This document shows positions 36,720 to 47,191 of a DNA stretch of 64,000 nt, piece after piece. The DNA is from Trinickia soli (GTDB lineage: Bacteria > Pseudomonadota > Gammaproteobacteria > Burkholderiales > Burkholderiaceae), in assembly GCF_002879855.1 (NCBI RefSeq), contig NZ_PNYB01000015.1, positions 1 through 64,000 on the forward strand, given 5' to 3'. Made by a program: the position numbers and the translations under genes. A model generated the notes under the pieces. It was not told the DNA's origin. It was given only the letters and a program-made list of their open reading frames with translations, and ran no database searches. How positions within the stretch are numbered: position 1 is the stretch's first letter; each line of letters starts with the position of its first letter.

Positions 36720-37127
36720 ATGACTGTTTCGAAGCAATGCCAACGCGTTCGCACGGCATCGAAAACCCGCGCTGCTGTATCCGCCGCGCTCCTGGCCGCA
36801 TTGGCCGGGAGCGGGGGCGGAGTCGGCCCGGTCTACGCCGGGGCAATAGCCGAACCGCCGCGCGTAGAGCAAAGCCGCAACGTCGAACGTGCCATATCCG
36901 ATGCGCTGGCCCCACCACGACAGCGATGCGCCGAACTGCGAGCGGCCATCAATCAGGCCGTCACCGATGCGAGGAGCAGCCAGGGCACACCCGCCTATTC
37001 GCAGTTCGGCTGGGATCGGAGGTCCGGAGCCGGCCCGTCGGGGCCGCCGGGAGGAAGCGGCGCGGACCGGCGGACACGGCTCGAAAACGAGTATGCCCAG
37101 CTCAACTGCGCGAGGCGGGCACCGTGA
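36720..37127 (+). CDS. Secreted protein of unknown function
   Basis: A 135-aa protein with a probable signal peptide (about 1-41; ends GPVYAGAIA). The mature part has two conserved-looking Cys (QRCAELRAAI near 69 and QLNCARRAP near 131), a Gly/Pro-rich mid-section (SGAGPSGPPGGSG), and an amphipathic helix rich in Arg/Ala. I do not recognise a named domain. AGGAG lies 10-15 nt upstream of the ATG. Two Cys could form a disulfide in the periplasm. Confidence 0.6.
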   Translation: MTVSKQCQRVRTASKTRAAVSAALLAALAGSGGGVGPVYAGAIAEPPRVEQSRNVERAISDALAPPRQRCAELRAAINQAVTDARSSQGTPAYSQFGWDRRSGAGPSGPPGGSGADRRTRLENEYAQLNCARRAP

Positions 37128-37246
37128 GATGACGGGGCCATCCGCCTGACGAGGGAATCGCGGTCGAAATCACGCCCGCAACCGCGGGCGCTGGCATCAG
37201 CCTGATCGGGCGGCGGGTTCGCCTGGCGTGCGCGCCGGCGCTGCAT

Positions 37247-38077
37247 TCACGCGCCGACTCGCTCCGCTGCCGCGTATTCGCGCAAGAAAAGCGCGAGTAC
37301 GCCCGACGAATAGGTGCCGGCGATATCGGTCAGGAATGTCGTGAACGAAGCCGTCGCGTGGTCGTCGGCGGTGTCGGATATCGTACGCACGATCGCACAG
37401 GGCACGCCGTGCTCGTAGCAAACCTGCGCCATCGCGGCGCCTTCCATTTCAACCGCCATCGCTTCGGGCAGCGCACCCGACAGTGCCCGCACTTCGGCCG
37501 CGCTCGACACGAACCGGTCGCCGCTGACGATCAATCCGCGATGCACGCGAGGGTGCTCGAACGCAAAGCGCTCGGCCAGCACCGGGCCTTGCTCTGCGAC
37601 GAAACGCTCGCAGGCGGCGGCCAACCGGTCGGACAGCGGCGCGTGGGCGGAAAAATGGGCGCGCTCGAGCAACGGTACTTCGTAACGCGGGAACAGCGGC
37701 GAGGCGTCCATGTCGTGCTGTAGCAGCGTATCGGCCACGACGATGTCACCGACTCGGACCCCGGCGCCCACCCCGCCCGCCACGCCCGTAAACACCATCG
37801 AATGCACGCCGAAGACGTGAATCAGGGCGCTGGCCGTCGCTGCCGCCGCAACTTTGCCGACGCGCGCGAGCGTGACGACGCATGGGACGCCGTGCGCGGT
37901 GCCGATGTGGTAATCGCGTCGACCTAGCGTGACGGTGCGCATTTCGCCTTCGGCACGCATGGCGTCGATGAGATCGCCGAGTTCTTGCGGCAGCGCAGCC
38001 AGCACGCCGAGACGGGCCGCCGTACGCTCACCGCCAGCCGTGCGCGCGTTGTCGTTCGGATGCGATTCGATGCTCAT
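37247..38077 (-). CDS. mtnN: 5'-methylthioadenosine/S-adenosylhomocysteine nucleosidase
   Basis: A 276-aa purine-nucleoside phosphorylase-superfamily enzyme that hydrolyses MTA and SAH to adenine and the ribosyl product, feeding methionine salvage and autoinducer precursors. Landmarks: LGVLAALPQEL (N-strand), VFTGVAGGVG (about 109-118), AVEMEGAAMAQVCYEHG with the substrate-binding Met-Glu-Gly, and ISDTADDHA with the catalytic Asp. It is longer than the ~230-aa E. coli enzyme. Its ATG overlaps the helicase stop (ATGA), so it is coupled to the upstream uvrD-like gene. Confidence 0.8.
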   Translation of the reverse strand: MSIESHPNDNARTAGGERTAARLGVLAALPQELGDLIDAMRAEGEMRTVTLGRRDYHIGTAHGVPCVVTLARVGKVAAAATASALIHVFGVHSMVFTGVAGGVGAGVRVGDIVVADTLLQHDMDASPLFPRYEVPLLERAHFSAHAPLSDRLAAACERFVAEQGPVLAERFAFEHPRVHRGLIVSGDRFVSSAAEVRALSGALPEAMAVEMEGAAMAQVCYEHGVPCAIVRTISDTADDHATASFTTFLTDIAGTYSSGVLALFLREYAAAERVGA

Positions 38078-40434
38078 GATTCGACGATCTGCAATTTGGC
38101 GACGGCAAGCGCGAGCCATTTTTCGCCGTGCCGCTTGAACCGGACTTGCGCGCGCGCATCAGCCCCGCTGCCTTCGAGCGCCGTGATCGCACCTTCTCCG
38201 AACTTCGTATGGAAAACCTGTTGCCCGACGCGAAAGCCCGTATCGGCCGCACGCTGCTCATTGGCGAACGCGGGCAGCGGCGCCGACGCGTAGCTCGCGG
38301 CGGGGCTGCCGCGATCGGGTCGCGCGAACCAATCGCGGCCCCACGCTGAACTTTCCGCCCGGCCGCCCCAGCGCGAACCGGCCTCGACCTTCGGCGTCAG
38401 CCACTTCAGCGTCGTCTCGGGCAGTTCGTCGAAGAACCGCGAGCGCACGTTGTAGCGGGTCTGTCCGTGCAGCATCCGGCTTTGCGAGAACGACAGATAG
38501 AGGCGCTCCTTCGCACGCGTGATCGCCACATACATGAGGCGCCGCTCTTCTTCGAGCCCATCGGCCTCCATCGCGCTGTTCTCGTGCGGGAACAGCCCTT
38601 CTTCGAGCCCCGTGATGAAGACGGCCGTGAACTCGAGCCCTTTGGCCGCATGGACCGTCATCAATTGCACGGCATCCTGCCCCGCCTGCGCCTGATTCTC
38701 GCCGGCCTCGAGCGAGGCATGTGACAAGAAACCCGCAAGCGGCGTCATCGTGTCGGGGTTTTGCGCCGGGTCGCCAAGGCCTGCGGCATCGAGCACCACG
38801 GTTTCGCCCTCGGCCGACGACGCAGCCAGTTCCGGCGCCGCGGTTGCACCCGGCGCCAGCCGAACCGAGCGCGCGGGCGTATCGAGCCCATACCCTTCTT
38901 CGCTGACGAAAGCCGTCGCGGCGTTCACGAGTTCCTGCAGGTTCTCGAGACGGTCCTGCCCTTCACGCTCGTTCTGATAGAACTCGGCCAAGCCGCTGGC
39001 GCGCACGACGTATTCGACCGTCTCGGGCAGACTCATGCGTTCGGTTTCGACGCGCATCCTGGCGATCAGATTCGCGAACGCACCGAGACTCGTGCCGGCC
39101 TTGCCCGTGACGTACGCAATGGCGGCGGCCATCGAGCAGCCATAGAGGCGGGCCGCGTCGGCCAACTGCTCGATCGAGCGTGCGCCGATGCCGCGCGTCG
39201 GGAAATTGACGACGCGCGCGAACGCCGTGTCGTCATTGGGGTTGTCGATCAGGCGCAGATACGCGAGCGCATGCTTGACTTCCTGCCGCTCGAAAAAGCG
39301 CAGGCCGCCGTACACGCGGTACGCGATGCCCGCGTTCACGAGCGCGTGTTCGATCGTGCGCGACTGCGCGTTGCTGCGATAAAGCACGGCGATCTCGCTG
39401 CGCGCGAGGCCGCTGTTGTTCATCAGCGCACGGATTTCCTCGACCAGCCAACCGGCTTCCTGCGAATCGGTGGCCGCTTCATACACGCGCACGGGCTCGC
39501 CGTGACCGGCGTCGGTGCGCAGGTTCTTGCCCAGACGCCGCGCGTTGTGCGCGATCAGCGCGTTCGCCGTATCGAGGATGTAGCCGTGCGAGCGATAGTT
39601 CTGCTCGAGCTTGATGAGGTGGCGCACGTTGAATTCGCGCTCGAAGTCGAGCATGTTGCCGACGTTCGCGCCGCGAAACGCGTAGATCGATTGATCGTCG
39701 TCGCCGACCGCGAAGATCGCATTGGTCTGCCCCGCCAGCAACTTGAGCCAGGCGTATTGCAGCTTGTTCGTGTCCTGGAACTCGTCGACAAGAATGTGCC
39801 GAAAGCGCGCCTGATAGTGGGCACGCAACGGTGCATTGTGCGCGAGCAGCTCATAGCAACGCAGCAGCAACTCCGGGAAATCGACGACGCCCTCGCGCTG
39901 GCATTGCTGGTCGTAAGCGCGGTACAGCTCGACGAACTTCAGATTGAAGCTGTCGGTCGCATCGACCTGATCGGGGCGCAGCCCTTGCTCTTTCGCGTTG
40001 TTGATGAAGTACTGCACGTTCTTCGGCGGATATTTCTCGTCGTCGACGTTCAAGCCCTTCATGAGACGTTTGATCGCCGAGAGCTGGTCCGCCGTATCGA
40101 GGATCTGAAACGTGGCGGGCAGCCCCGCGTCGCGATGGTGCGCGCGCAGCATGCGGTTGCACAGGCCGTGGAACGTGCCGATCCACATGCCGCGCGTGTC
40201 GATCGGCAACAACGCCGAAAGCCGGCTCAGCATTTCGCGCGCAGCCTTGTTCGTGAAGGTGACGGCAAGCACCGTCGCCGGCGATGCATAGCCTTGCTGA
40301 ATCAACCAGGCGATGCGGGTGATCAGCACGCGTGTCTTGCCGCTGCCCGCGCCGGCCAGGATCAGCGCCGGTTCGTTCGGCAGCGTGACGGCCGCATGTT
40401 GTTCGGGGTTCAGATTGGCGAGCAGTTCTGGCAT
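38074..40434 (-). CDS. uvrD: UvrD/Rep-type DNA helicase
   Basis: A 786-aa superfamily 1A 3'-5' helicase with the full motif set: Q-motif LNPEQHAAV, Walker A AGAGSGKT (about 27-34), DEFQDTN (motif II), GDDDQSIYAFRGA (III), QNYRS (IV), TVHAAKGLEF (V) and VAITRAKERLYLS (VI). It ends in a C-terminal Tudor-like region (VGQQVFHTKFGEGAI). It unwinds DNA in repair and replication restart. PcrA/Rep paralogy makes the symbol probable, not certain. Start ATG 40434 follows the -10 TATAAT near 40505-40510. Translationally coupled to mtnN downstream. Confidence 0.92.
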   Translation of the reverse strand: MPELLANLNPEQHAAVTLPNEPALILAGAGSGKTRVLITRIAWLIQQGYASPATVLAVTFTNKAAREMLSRLSALLPIDTRGMWIGTFHGLCNRMLRAHHRDAGLPATFQILDTADQLSAIKRLMKGLNVDDEKYPPKNVQYFINNAKEQGLRPDQVDATDSFNLKFVELYRAYDQQCQREGVVDFPELLLRCYELLAHNAPLRAHYQARFRHILVDEFQDTNKLQYAWLKLLAGQTNAIFAVGDDDQSIYAFRGANVGNMLDFEREFNVRHLIKLEQNYRSHGYILDTANALIAHNARRLGKNLRTDAGHGEPVRVYEAATDSQEAGWLVEEIRALMNNSGLARSEIAVLYRSNAQSRTIEHALVNAGIAYRVYGGLRFFERQEVKHALAYLRLIDNPNDDTAFARVVNFPTRGIGARSIEQLADAARLYGCSMAAAIAYVTGKAGTSLGAFANLIARMRVETERMSLPETVEYVVRASGLAEFYQNEREGQDRLENLQELVNAATAFVSEEGYGLDTPARSVRLAPGATAAPELAASSAEGETVVLDAAGLGDPAQNPDTMTPLAGFLSHASLEAGENQAQAGQDAVQLMTVHAAKGLEFTAVFITGLEEGLFPHENSAMEADGLEEERRLMYVAITRAKERLYLSFSQSRMLHGQTRYNVRSRFFDELPETTLKWLTPKVEAGSRWGGRAESSAWGRDWFARPDRGSPAASYASAPLPAFANEQRAADTGFRVGQQVFHTKFGEGAITALEGSGADARAQVRFKRHGEKWLALAVAKLQIVES

Positions 40435-40504
40435 GGAAGAGGCGGTTTTCTGCAACTTGACGAGGCGGACGTGGCCGCGTGCGGCGACGCTTTGCGAGCC
40501 CATC

Positions 40505-40548
40505 ATTATAAGGCGGCGCGCCGGGCCGGGCCGCCCTCCCCTTATAAT
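40505..40548. promoter_or_regulatory. Facing divergent -10 elements of uvrD and valS
   Basis: Minus strand: TATAAT at 40510-40505 for uvrD. Plus strand: TATAAT at 40543-40548 for valS. They lie in a 9-bp perfect inverted repeat ATTATAAGG (40505-40513)/CCTTATAAT (40540-40548). The GC-rich spacer has no good -35 on either strand. Confidence 0.55.
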
Positions 40549-40650
40549 TGACGGTTTCGAACCTGAAAAACCGGGCCGGCCACGGCCAGCCACAGGTTCC
40601 GATACCAATACTCCATCTCATTTCAGGCATTTTTCGGCGGATTTCCAACC

Positions 40651-43518
40651 ATGACCGACACCACGCTGGCGAAGAGTTTCGAGCCCCAGACGATCGAGGC
40701 CCAATGGGGCCCCGAATGGGAAAAACGCGGGTATGCGCAACCGTCCTTCGCGCCGGGCGCACCCAGCTTCTCGATCCAACTGCCGCCGCCGAACGTCACG
40801 GGCACGCTGCACATGGGGCATGCGTTCAACCAGACGATCATGGACGGGCTCACGCGCTATCACCGCATGCTCGGCGAAAACACGATGTGGCTGCCCGGCA
40901 CGGACCACGCCGGCATCGCCACGCAGATCGTCGTCGAACGCCAGCTCGACCAGGAAGGCGTCTCGCGCCACGACCTCGGTCGCGAAAAATTCGTCGAGCG
41001 CGTCTGGGCCTGGAAGGAACACTCGGGCTCGACGATCACGAACCAGGTGCGGCGCCTGGGCGCGTCGATCGATTGGTCGCGCGAGTACTTCACGATGGAC
41101 GAGAAGATGTCGAAAGTCGTCAGCGACGTGTTCGTGCGGCTTTACGAGCAGGGCCTCATCTATCGCGGCAAGCGCCTCGTCAATTGGGACCCGGTCTTGA
41201 TGACGGCCGTCTCCGACCTCGAAGTGGCGAGCGAGGAAGAAAACGGCCATCTGTGGCACATCCGCTACCCGCTCGCGGACGGCAACGGTCATTTGACGGT
41301 CGCCACCACGCGTCCCGAGACGATGCTCGGCGACGTGGCGCTGATGGTTCATCCGGAAGACGAACGGTACGCGCACCTGATCGGCAAAATGGTCACGCTG
41401 CCGCTGACCGGGCGCGAGATTCCGATCATCGCCGACGATTACGTCGACCGCGAGTTCGGCACGGGCGTCGTGAAGGTCACGCCCGCACACGATTTCAACG
41501 ACTATCAGGTGGGCCTGCGCCACAACCTGCCGCAGATCGAGATCCTCACGCTCGAAGCGAAGATCAACGACAACGCGCCAGAGGCTTACCGCGGCCTCGA
41601 TCGCTTCGAGGCACGCAAGCGCGTCGTCGCCGATCTCGACGCGCAAGGTCTCCTCGATTCGGTCAAAGACCACCGGCTGATGGTGCCGCGCGGCGACCGC
41701 ACGGGCGTCGTGCTCGAGCCGATGCTGACCGATCAATGGTTCGTCGCCATGAGCAAACCGGCGCCCGAGGGCACGTACCATCCGGGCAAGTCGATCGCGC
41801 AGACGGCGCTTGACGTCGTGCGCAACGGCGAAGTGCGCTTCGTCCCCGAAAACTGGACGACGACGTACTACCAGTGGCTCGAAAACATTCAAGACTGGTG
41901 CATCTCGCGTCAGCTCTGGTGGGGTCATCAGATCCCCGCCTGGTACGGCGAAAACGGCGAAGTGTTCGTCGCACGCACCGAGGCGCAGGCGCGCGAACAA
42001 GCCACGGCGCGCGGCTACGCTGGCGCGCTCAAGCGCGACAACGACGTGCTCGATACGTGGTTCTCGTCCGCGCTCGTGCCGTTCTCGTCGCTCGGCTGGC
42101 CGAACGAGACGCCTGAACTGGCGGCGTTCCTGCCCTCGTCCGTGCTCGTCACAGGCTTCGACATCATCTTCTTCTGGGTCGCGCGCATGATCATGATGAC
42201 GACGCACTTCACGGGCAAGGTGCCGTTCCACACGGTCTACGTGCATGGGCTCGTGCGCGACCACGAAGGTCAGAAGATGTCGAAAAGCAAGGGCAATACG
42301 CTCGACCCGATCGATATCGTCGACGGCATCGACCTCGAAGCGCTCGTCGCCAAGCGCACGACGGGCCTCATGAATCCGAAGCAGGCCGGCACGATCGAAA
42401 AGAAGACGCGCAAGGAATTTCCCGACGGCATTCCCGCGTTCGGCACCGACGCCTTGCGCTTTACGATGGCGTCGATGGCCACGCTGGGCCGCAACGTCAA
42501 TTTCGATCTGGCGCGTTGCGAAGGCTATCGCAATTTTTGTAACAAGTTGTGGAATGCCACGCGTTTCGTGCTGATGAATTGCGAAGGGCACGATTGCGGC
42601 TTTTCGAAGCCTGGCGCTTGCGCGCCCGGCGATTGCGGCCCGGGCGGCTACACCGATTTTTCGCAAGCGGACCGCTGGATCGTGTCGCTGCTGCAGCGCG
42701 TGGAAGCGGAAGTGGAAAAGGGCTTTGCCGACTATCGCTTCGACAATGTGGCCAATGCGATTTACAAATTCGTCTGGGACGAGTACTGCGATTGGTACCT
42801 CGAACTCGCGAAAGTGCAGATTCAACACGGCACGCCCGAGCAACAGCGCGCAACGCGCCGGACGCTGTTGCGTGTGTTGGAAACGGTGCTGCGGCTCGCG
42901 CACCCGATCATCCCGTTCATCACGGAAGCGCTCTGGCAAAAGGTCGCGCCGCTGACGGACGCCTATCCGCAAGGCATGGCGAGCGGTGAGGCGTCGATCA
43001 TGCTGCAACCGTACCCGCAAACGGAACAGAAAAAAATCGACGAAAAAGCCGAGCGCTGGGCAGCCGATCTGAAAGCCGCGATCGACGGTTGCAGAAACTT
43101 ACGAGGCGAAATGAACCTATCGCCCGCAACGAAAGTCCCTCTCCTGGTACACGGCGACGCTGGTCAATGGCAGACCTTCGCCCCGTATGCACAAGCGCTC
43201 GCACGCCTGTCGGAGGTGCGCATCATGGCCGACGAAGCGACGCTCGACGCCCAGTCTCAGGGCGCGCCAATCGCGATCGTCGGCAGCGATAAGCTCGCGT
43301 TGCTCGTCGAAATCGACGTAGCGGCCGAGCGTGAGCGGCTGGGCAAGGAAATTGCTCGGCTCGACGCGGAAATCGTCAAGTGCTCGGCGAAGCTCGGAAA
43401 TGAGGCTTTTGTCGCAAAAGCACCGACTTCCGTCGTAGAGCAAGAGCAGAAAAGGCTGTCACAATACCGGGACACCATTGCCAAGCTCAGCGCACAGCTC
43501 GCGCGCCTGCCGGCATAA
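40651..43518 (+). CDS. valS: Valyl-tRNA synthetase
   Basis: A 955-aa class Ia synthetase that charges tRNA-Val. Signature HIGH is HMGH (54-57, in [13 protein letters not shown]) and KMSKS is at 542-546. An editing domain lies between (about 200-400), and the C-terminal coiled coil ends ...[11 protein letters not shown]. Length is typical (E. coli 951). Intact. Followed 78 nt on by galU. Confidence 0.98.
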   Translation: MTDTTLAKSFEPQTIEAQWGPEWEKRGYAQPSFAPGAPSFSIQLPPPNVTGTLHMGHAFNQTIMDGLTRYHRMLGENTMWLPGTDHAGIATQIVVERQLDQEGVSRHDLGREKFVERVWAWKEHSGSTITNQVRRLGASIDWSREYFTMDEKMSKVVSDVFVRLYEQGLIYRGKRLVNWDPVLMTAVSDLEVASEEENGHLWHIRYPLADGNGHLTVATTRPETMLGDVALMVHPEDERYAHLIGKMVTLPLTGREIPIIADDYVDREFGTGVVKVTPAHDFNDYQVGLRHNLPQIEILTLEAKINDNAPEAYRGLDRFEARKRVVADLDAQGLLDSVKDHRLMVPRGDRTGVVLEPMLTDQWFVAMSKPAPEGTYHPGKSIAQTALDVVRNGEVRFVPENWTTTYYQWLENIQDWCISRQLWWGHQIPAWYGENGEVFVARTEAQAREQATARGYAGALKRDNDVLDTWFSSALVPFSSLGWPNETPELAAFLPSSVLVTGFDIIFFWVARMIMMTTHFTGKVPFHTVYVHGLVRDHEGQKMSKSKGNTLDPIDIVDGIDLEALVAKRTTGLMNPKQAGTIEKKTRKEFPDGIPAFGTDALRFTMASMATLGRNVNFDLARCEGYRNFCNKLWNATRFVLMNCEGHDCGFSKPGACAPGDCGPGGYTDFSQADRWIVSLLQRVEAEVEKGFADYRFDNVANAIYKFVWDEYCDWYLELAKVQIQHGTPEQQRATRRTLLRVLETVLRLAHPIIPFITEALWQKVAPLTDAYPQGMASGEASIMLQPYPQTEQKKIDEKAERWAADLKAAIDGCRNLRGEMNLSPATKVPLLVHGDAGQWQTFAPYAQALARLSEVRIMADEATLDAQSQGAPIAIVGSDKLALLVEIDVAAERERLGKEIARLDAEIVKCSAKLGNEAFVAKAPTSVVEQEQKRLSQYRDTIAKLSAQLARLPA

Positions 43519-43596
43519 GTTCGGTGTTCGATGGCACCGGACAATGCGTTCAATGGGCACGTGGTCCCAACAGTACTCGAGAATCAGGGTAACGCC

Positions 43597-44478
43597 ATGC
43601 TAAAAGTCACCAAGGCTGTCTTTCCCGTCGCGGGCCTCGGCACGCGCTTTCTTCCTGCCACGAAGGCCAGCCCCAAGGAGATGCTGCCGATCGTCGATAA
43701 GCCGCTGATCCAATATGCGGTCGAAGAAGCGATGGCCGCCGGCATCACCGAGATGATCTTCGTCACCGGCCGCAGCAAGCGCGCCATCGAAGACCACTTC
43801 GACAAATCATACGAGATCGAAGCGGAACTCGAAGCACGCGGCAAGGACAAGCTGCTCGAACTCGTGCGCAGCATCAAGCCGAGCCACGTCGATTGCTTCT
43901 ACGTGCGTCAACCGGAAGCATTGGGCCTGGGCCACGCCGTGCTGTGCGCCGAGAAGCTCGTCGGCGACAATCCGTTCGCCGTCATTCTCGCCGACGATTT
44001 GCTCTACGCCGAGCCGCCCGTCATGAAGCAAATGATCGACGTGTTCGACCACTATCACAGCTCCGTGATCGGGGTCGAAGAGATTCCGCCGCAAGAGACG
44101 CGCTCGTACGGGATCGTCGACGGCAAGGAGTGGGAAGACGCGATCATCAAGATGTCGGGCATCGTCGAAAAGCCGGCGCCCGAGGTGGCGCCCTCGAACC
44201 TCGGCGTCGTCGGCCGTTATGTGCTCAAGCCGCGCATCTTCGATCATCTGCGTGCGCTCAAGCCCGGCGCGGGCGGCGAAATTCAATTGACCGACGGGAT
44301 TCAATCGCTGCTCGGCGACGAGCAGGTGCTGGCCTACAAGTATCACGGCACGCGCTTCGATTGCGGCAGCAAGCTCGGCTATTTGAAAGCGACGGTCGAG
44401 TTCGCGCTGCGTCACCCCGAAGTGGCCGAAGAGTTCGACCACTATCTGCGCACGCGCTCGCCGGTGATGGACAGCTAA
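43597..44478 (+). CDS. galU: UTP-glucose-1-phosphate uridylyltransferase
   Basis: A 293-aa nucleotidyltransferase making UDP-glucose for LPS, exopolysaccharide and trehalose synthesis. Landmarks: [29 protein letters not shown] (N-terminal UTP-binding and catalytic region), VILADDLLY (metal-binding Asp) and [14 protein letters not shown] 43597 is chosen because the family starts at [10 protein letters not shown]. Followed by a strong terminator. Confidence 0.97.
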   Translation: MLKVTKAVFPVAGLGTRFLPATKASPKEMLPIVDKPLIQYAVEEAMAAGITEMIFVTGRSKRAIEDHFDKSYEIEAELEARGKDKLLELVRSIKPSHVDCFYVRQPEALGLGHAVLCAEKLVGDNPFAVILADDLLYAEPPVMKQMIDVFDHYHSSVIGVEEIPPQETRSYGIVDGKEWEDAIIKMSGIVEKPAPEVAPSNLGVVGRYVLKPRIFDHLRALKPGAGGEIQLTDGIQSLLGDEQVLAYKYHGTRFDCGSKLGYLKATVEFALRHPEVAEEFDHYLRTRSPVMDS

Positions 44479-44530
44479 GCGTTGCTTGCGCGTAAGCGGC
44501 ACGCGGATCGGCGTTGCTGCGCATGGAAAG

Positions 44531-44561
44531 AGGCGGGACGCTCGGCGTCGCCGCCTTTTTT
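44531..44561 (+). terminator. Rho-independent terminator after galU
   Basis: Stem AGGCGG-GACG / CGTC-GCCGCCT around CTCGG, followed by TTTTTT. It lies about 53 nt past the galU stop, the usual distance. Confidence 0.85.
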
Positions 44562-44646
44562 ATCGACCCGCGCCGCCATGCCGCTTGCACATGACAAACG
44601 CGTATCGCCGACTGACCGATCGTGCAGGTTCGGCGTTGAAGCCGCG

Positions 44647-44874
44647 CTAGCGGCGGCGCATCAGAAAGATAAAGGTCTTGTCCTGCGTCGAACTCTCGAC
44701 GATTTCGTTGCCCGTTTGCTTCGCGAACGCAGCGAAATCCCGTTGCGAGCCAGGGTCCGTCGCCAGCACCTTCAGAATCTGGCCGCTTTGCATATCGGCC
44801 AGCGCCTTTTTCGCCCGCAAAATCGGCAGCGGGCAAGTCAGCCCGCGCGCATCGACTTCCTTATCAATATCCAT
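44647..44874 (-). CDS. TusA/SirA family sulfur-carrier-like protein
   Basis: A 75-aa protein of the TusA/SirA/YedF family with the N-terminal catalytic motif in ARGLTCPLPILRAKKAL (C-P-x-P, Cys about 14). Such proteins relay sulfur as a persulfide in tRNA thiolation or in sulfur metabolism. It is isolated on the minus strand. E. coli has three paralogues, so orthology to tusA itself is not claimed. Confidence 0.88.
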   Translation of the reverse strand: MDIDKEVDARGLTCPLPILRAKKALADMQSGQILKVLATDPGSQRDFAAFAKQTGNEIVESSTQDKTFIFLMRRR

Positions 44875-45020
44875 CGGCAACCGACCTTTTTGTAAAGCGC
44901 CCCGTTCGCACCCCGCCTGACGCTTAGCGGTGCATCGCGGCACGAAATGCGAAAAGTCGATTTTACCGCAGCCTTGCACCGCTGCCGGGCGTGATCTTTG
45001 CGACTGTGCGTGCGCGCTTA

Positions 45021-45050
45021 CGCCCTGGCGCTGCCAGCAGCGCCAGGGCG
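45021..45050 (-). terminator. Strong hairpin ending the dehydrogenase operon
   Basis: A perfect 13-bp inverted repeat CGCCCTGGCGCTG/CAGCGCCAGGGCG with a 4-nt loop CCAG, 24 nt past the end of the minus-strand Gfo/Idh gene. T-run is short, so termination strength is uncertain. Confidence 0.6.
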
Positions 45051-45073
45051 TTTGAACAGAGCGGTTTCGTGGT

Positions 45074-46126
45074 TCAGGCGGGTAAATCCACCGGCAGGCC
45101 GGTGCTACAGGCCTCGCGTAGCGCTCGCCCAATGCGCGTTGCTTCCAGCGCGTCGGCAAGCGTGGCCCCACCCGCGGCGACCGGCGGCATACCTGCCATG
45201 CGCGCGGCCACGGCCTGTACGAATGCGTGCGCCTCGTTCAGGAAGGCATCCTCGAAACGCGCGAAGAAGGTCGGCGTGCTTTCGCTGCGCACGCCGCCCG
45301 CGTCATAGATCTCGACGCGATTCAAACGCGGGTTGTGCCCGATCGCGAGCGCGCCGCCCGTCCCGATCACCTCACTGTGCGTATCGCAACCGTGCGCCAT
45401 CGTGCGCGACGCATAAAACACGGCGAGCCTGCCGCCTTCGAATTCGACCACTCCCACGCCGTTATCGACATCCCCGCATTCGCGCAAGCCTTCGTGCAGC
45501 GCGATGGTGCCTGTTGCGAATGCCCGCGTCGCACGTGCGCCGTTGAAAAACCAGCGCGCAATATCGATGTCGTGCACCGTGCAATCGAGAAAGATCCCGC
45601 CCGAGGTCGGCGCAAAGCGAACGAAAAAACCGTCGGGGTCGTTTTGATCGGTCGTCTGCGAGCGCACCATGAAGGGTCTGCCGATCGTGCCGGCTCGCGC
45701 CTTCTCGTATGCGTCGCGGTAGCTCCGATCGAACCGACGCATGAAACCGATCGTCGCTTCCAGATGCGGATATTCGCGCGCCACGCTGAGCACGCGCTCG
45801 CATTCGGCCACGTCCAGTGAAAGTGGCTTCTCGCAGAAGACGTGCTTGCCCGCTCGTAACGCCGCGATGATTTGGTCGGCATGCAGCGACGACGGCGTAA
45901 CGAGCCAAAGCGCGTCGAGTTCACGATCCGCCAGTAATGCTTCGTAGTCCGAATGAATTCGAGGATCGGGCAGTGTCTCGCGCGCCCAATCGAGTTCTTC
46001 GTCGACCGGGCTGCAAGCGGCCGCCAACACCGCACCGGGTACGCGGTAAGCCAGATTCGTCGCGTGCTGCTTACCGAGCCGGCCCAATCCCGCAATGCCG
46101 ATCTTCACAGGCCGGCGTGTTGCCAT
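45074..46126 (-). CDS. Gfo/Idh/MocA-family inositol-type dehydrogenase (second)
   Basis: A 350-aa NAD(P)-dependent dehydrogenase: N-terminal Rossmann fold with GIAGLGRLGKQHA, EKPLSLD with the catalytic-type Lys, then the C-terminal Gfo domain with GGIFLDCTVHDIDIARWF (His-Asp dyad). It is 34% or so alike by eye to the IolG next door, but clearly a separate paralogue. In inositol clusters such a second dehydrogenase commonly handles scyllo-inositol, D-chiro-inositol or an inosose epimer. The role is inference from context. Start ATG 46126 fits the domain. Confidence 0.82.
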   Translation of the reverse strand: MATRRPVKIGIAGLGRLGKQHATNLAYRVPGAVLAAACSPVDEELDWARETLPDPRIHSDYEALLADRELDALWLVTPSSLHADQIIAALRAGKHVFCEKPLSLDVAECERVLSVAREYPHLEATIGFMRRFDRSYRDAYEKARAGTIGRPFMVRSQTTDQNDPDGFFVRFAPTSGGIFLDCTVHDIDIARWFFNGARATRAFATGTIALHEGLRECGDVDNGVGVVEFEGGRLAVFYASRTMAHGCDTHSEVIGTGGALAIGHNPRLNRVEIYDAGGVRSESTPTFFARFEDAFLNEAHAFVQAVAARMAGMPPVAAGGATLADALEATRIGRALREACSTGLPVDLPA

Positions 46127-46180
46127 TAACGTCACTGTCTCGCTCCTTGCGCAATGTGTCTCCGCCACGCCATCCCCGGC

Positions 46181-47191
46181 CTACTCGGACAGGTCGACGA
46201 CCCGCCCTTCCCGCCACGACCGCGTGGCGGCCTCGGCAAGCTCCAGCGCCTTGACGCCGTCGGCGATTGTCGTGCGCACGCTGGCGCCCTGCGTCACCGC
46301 ATCGAAGAAATGTGCGATCTCGTTCGCATAGGCGGCGCGGTATCGCTCGAGGAAGAACGCCTCGGGCACATCGCTCGACACCGCGCCCGCCGTATAGGCC
46401 ACCACCTCGGTCGGCCGCACATTGCCCGCTTGCAGCATGCCTTGACTGCCGAGCACTTCGAAACGCTGGTCGTAACCGTAAGCGGCGCGCCGCGTCGTGT
46501 TGATCTGGCAGAGCCGTCCGCGCTTCGTGCGAATCGTGACGGCCGTCGAATCGATGTCGCCGGCATCGAGAATCGCCGGGTCCGTCAGGCAACTGCCGCT
46601 CGCATGGACCGTCAGCGCTTCGTCGTCGAGAATCCAACGGAAGATGTCGAAGTCGTGAATGAGCATGTCCTTGAAGATGCCGCCGGAGCGCCGGATGTAT
46701 TCGACGGGCGGTGCACCGGGATCGCGGCTCGTCACCACGAGCATTTCGGGCGTACCGATCTCGCCGGCATCGAGCCGCGCTTTGACCGCGGCAAAAGTCG
46801 GATCGAAGCGGCGCTGAAAGCCGATCATGCAAACCACGCCGGCCGCCTGCACGGCACGCGCACAGGCGCGCGCGCGTTCAAGCTCGAGGTCGACGGGCTT
46901 TTCACAAAAGACATGTTTGCCCGCCGCCGCCGAGCGTTCGATCAGATCGGCGTGTGTATCGGTGCTCGAACAAATGACGCTGGCGCCGATCGCCGGATCG
47001 GCGAGCGCCACGTCGGCCTCGACGACCATCGCGCCGTATTGCGCGGCCAGCCCGGTGGCCGCGACGCGATCGACGTCCACGACATACTTGAGCCGCGCGC
47101 CGGGGTGGCGAGCGAGGTTGCCCGCATGGATGCGGCCGATACGCCCCGCGCCGAACACCGCCACGTCGATTGCATCGCTCCTGCTAGTCAT
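46181..47191 (-). CDS. iolG: myo-Inositol 2-dehydrogenase
   Basis: A 336-aa Gfo/Idh/MocA enzyme oxidising myo-inositol to 2-keto-myo-inositol, the first catabolic step. N-terminal GAGRIGRIHAGNL, CEKPVDL (Lys of the EKP motif), and DMLIHDFDIFRWIL with the catalytic His-Asp. It overlaps the upstream RpiR gene's end by 8 nt and belongs to the same minus-strand transcript. The iolB-E genes on the other strand support the assignment. Confidence 0.9.
   Translation of the reverse strand: MTSRSDAIDVAVFGAGRIGRIHAGNLARHPGARLKYVVDVDRVAATGLAAQYGAMVVEADVALADPAIGASVICSSTDTHADLIERSAAAGKHVFCEKPVDLELERARACARAVQAAGVVCMIGFQRRFDPTFAAVKARLDAGEIGTPEMLVVTSRDPGAPPVEYIRRSGGIFKDMLIHDFDIFRWILDDEALTVHASGSCLTDPAILDAGDIDSTAVTIRTKRGRLCQINTTRRAAYGYDQRFEVLGSQGMLQAGNVRPTEVVAYTAGAVSSDVPEAFFLERYRAAYANEIAHFFDAVTQGASVRTTIADGVKALELAEAATRSWREGRVVDLSE

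Noticed and set aside
38761-40551. Nearly 600-codon plus-strand frame opposite the uvrD-like gene
   Set aside because: Antisense of a helicase with all seven motifs; no family features.
40618-43020. 800-codon open frame on the minus strand opposite valS
   Set aside because: It is antisense to a full, intact valS with all motifs; high GC leaves the opposite strand open. No domain is recognisable in it.
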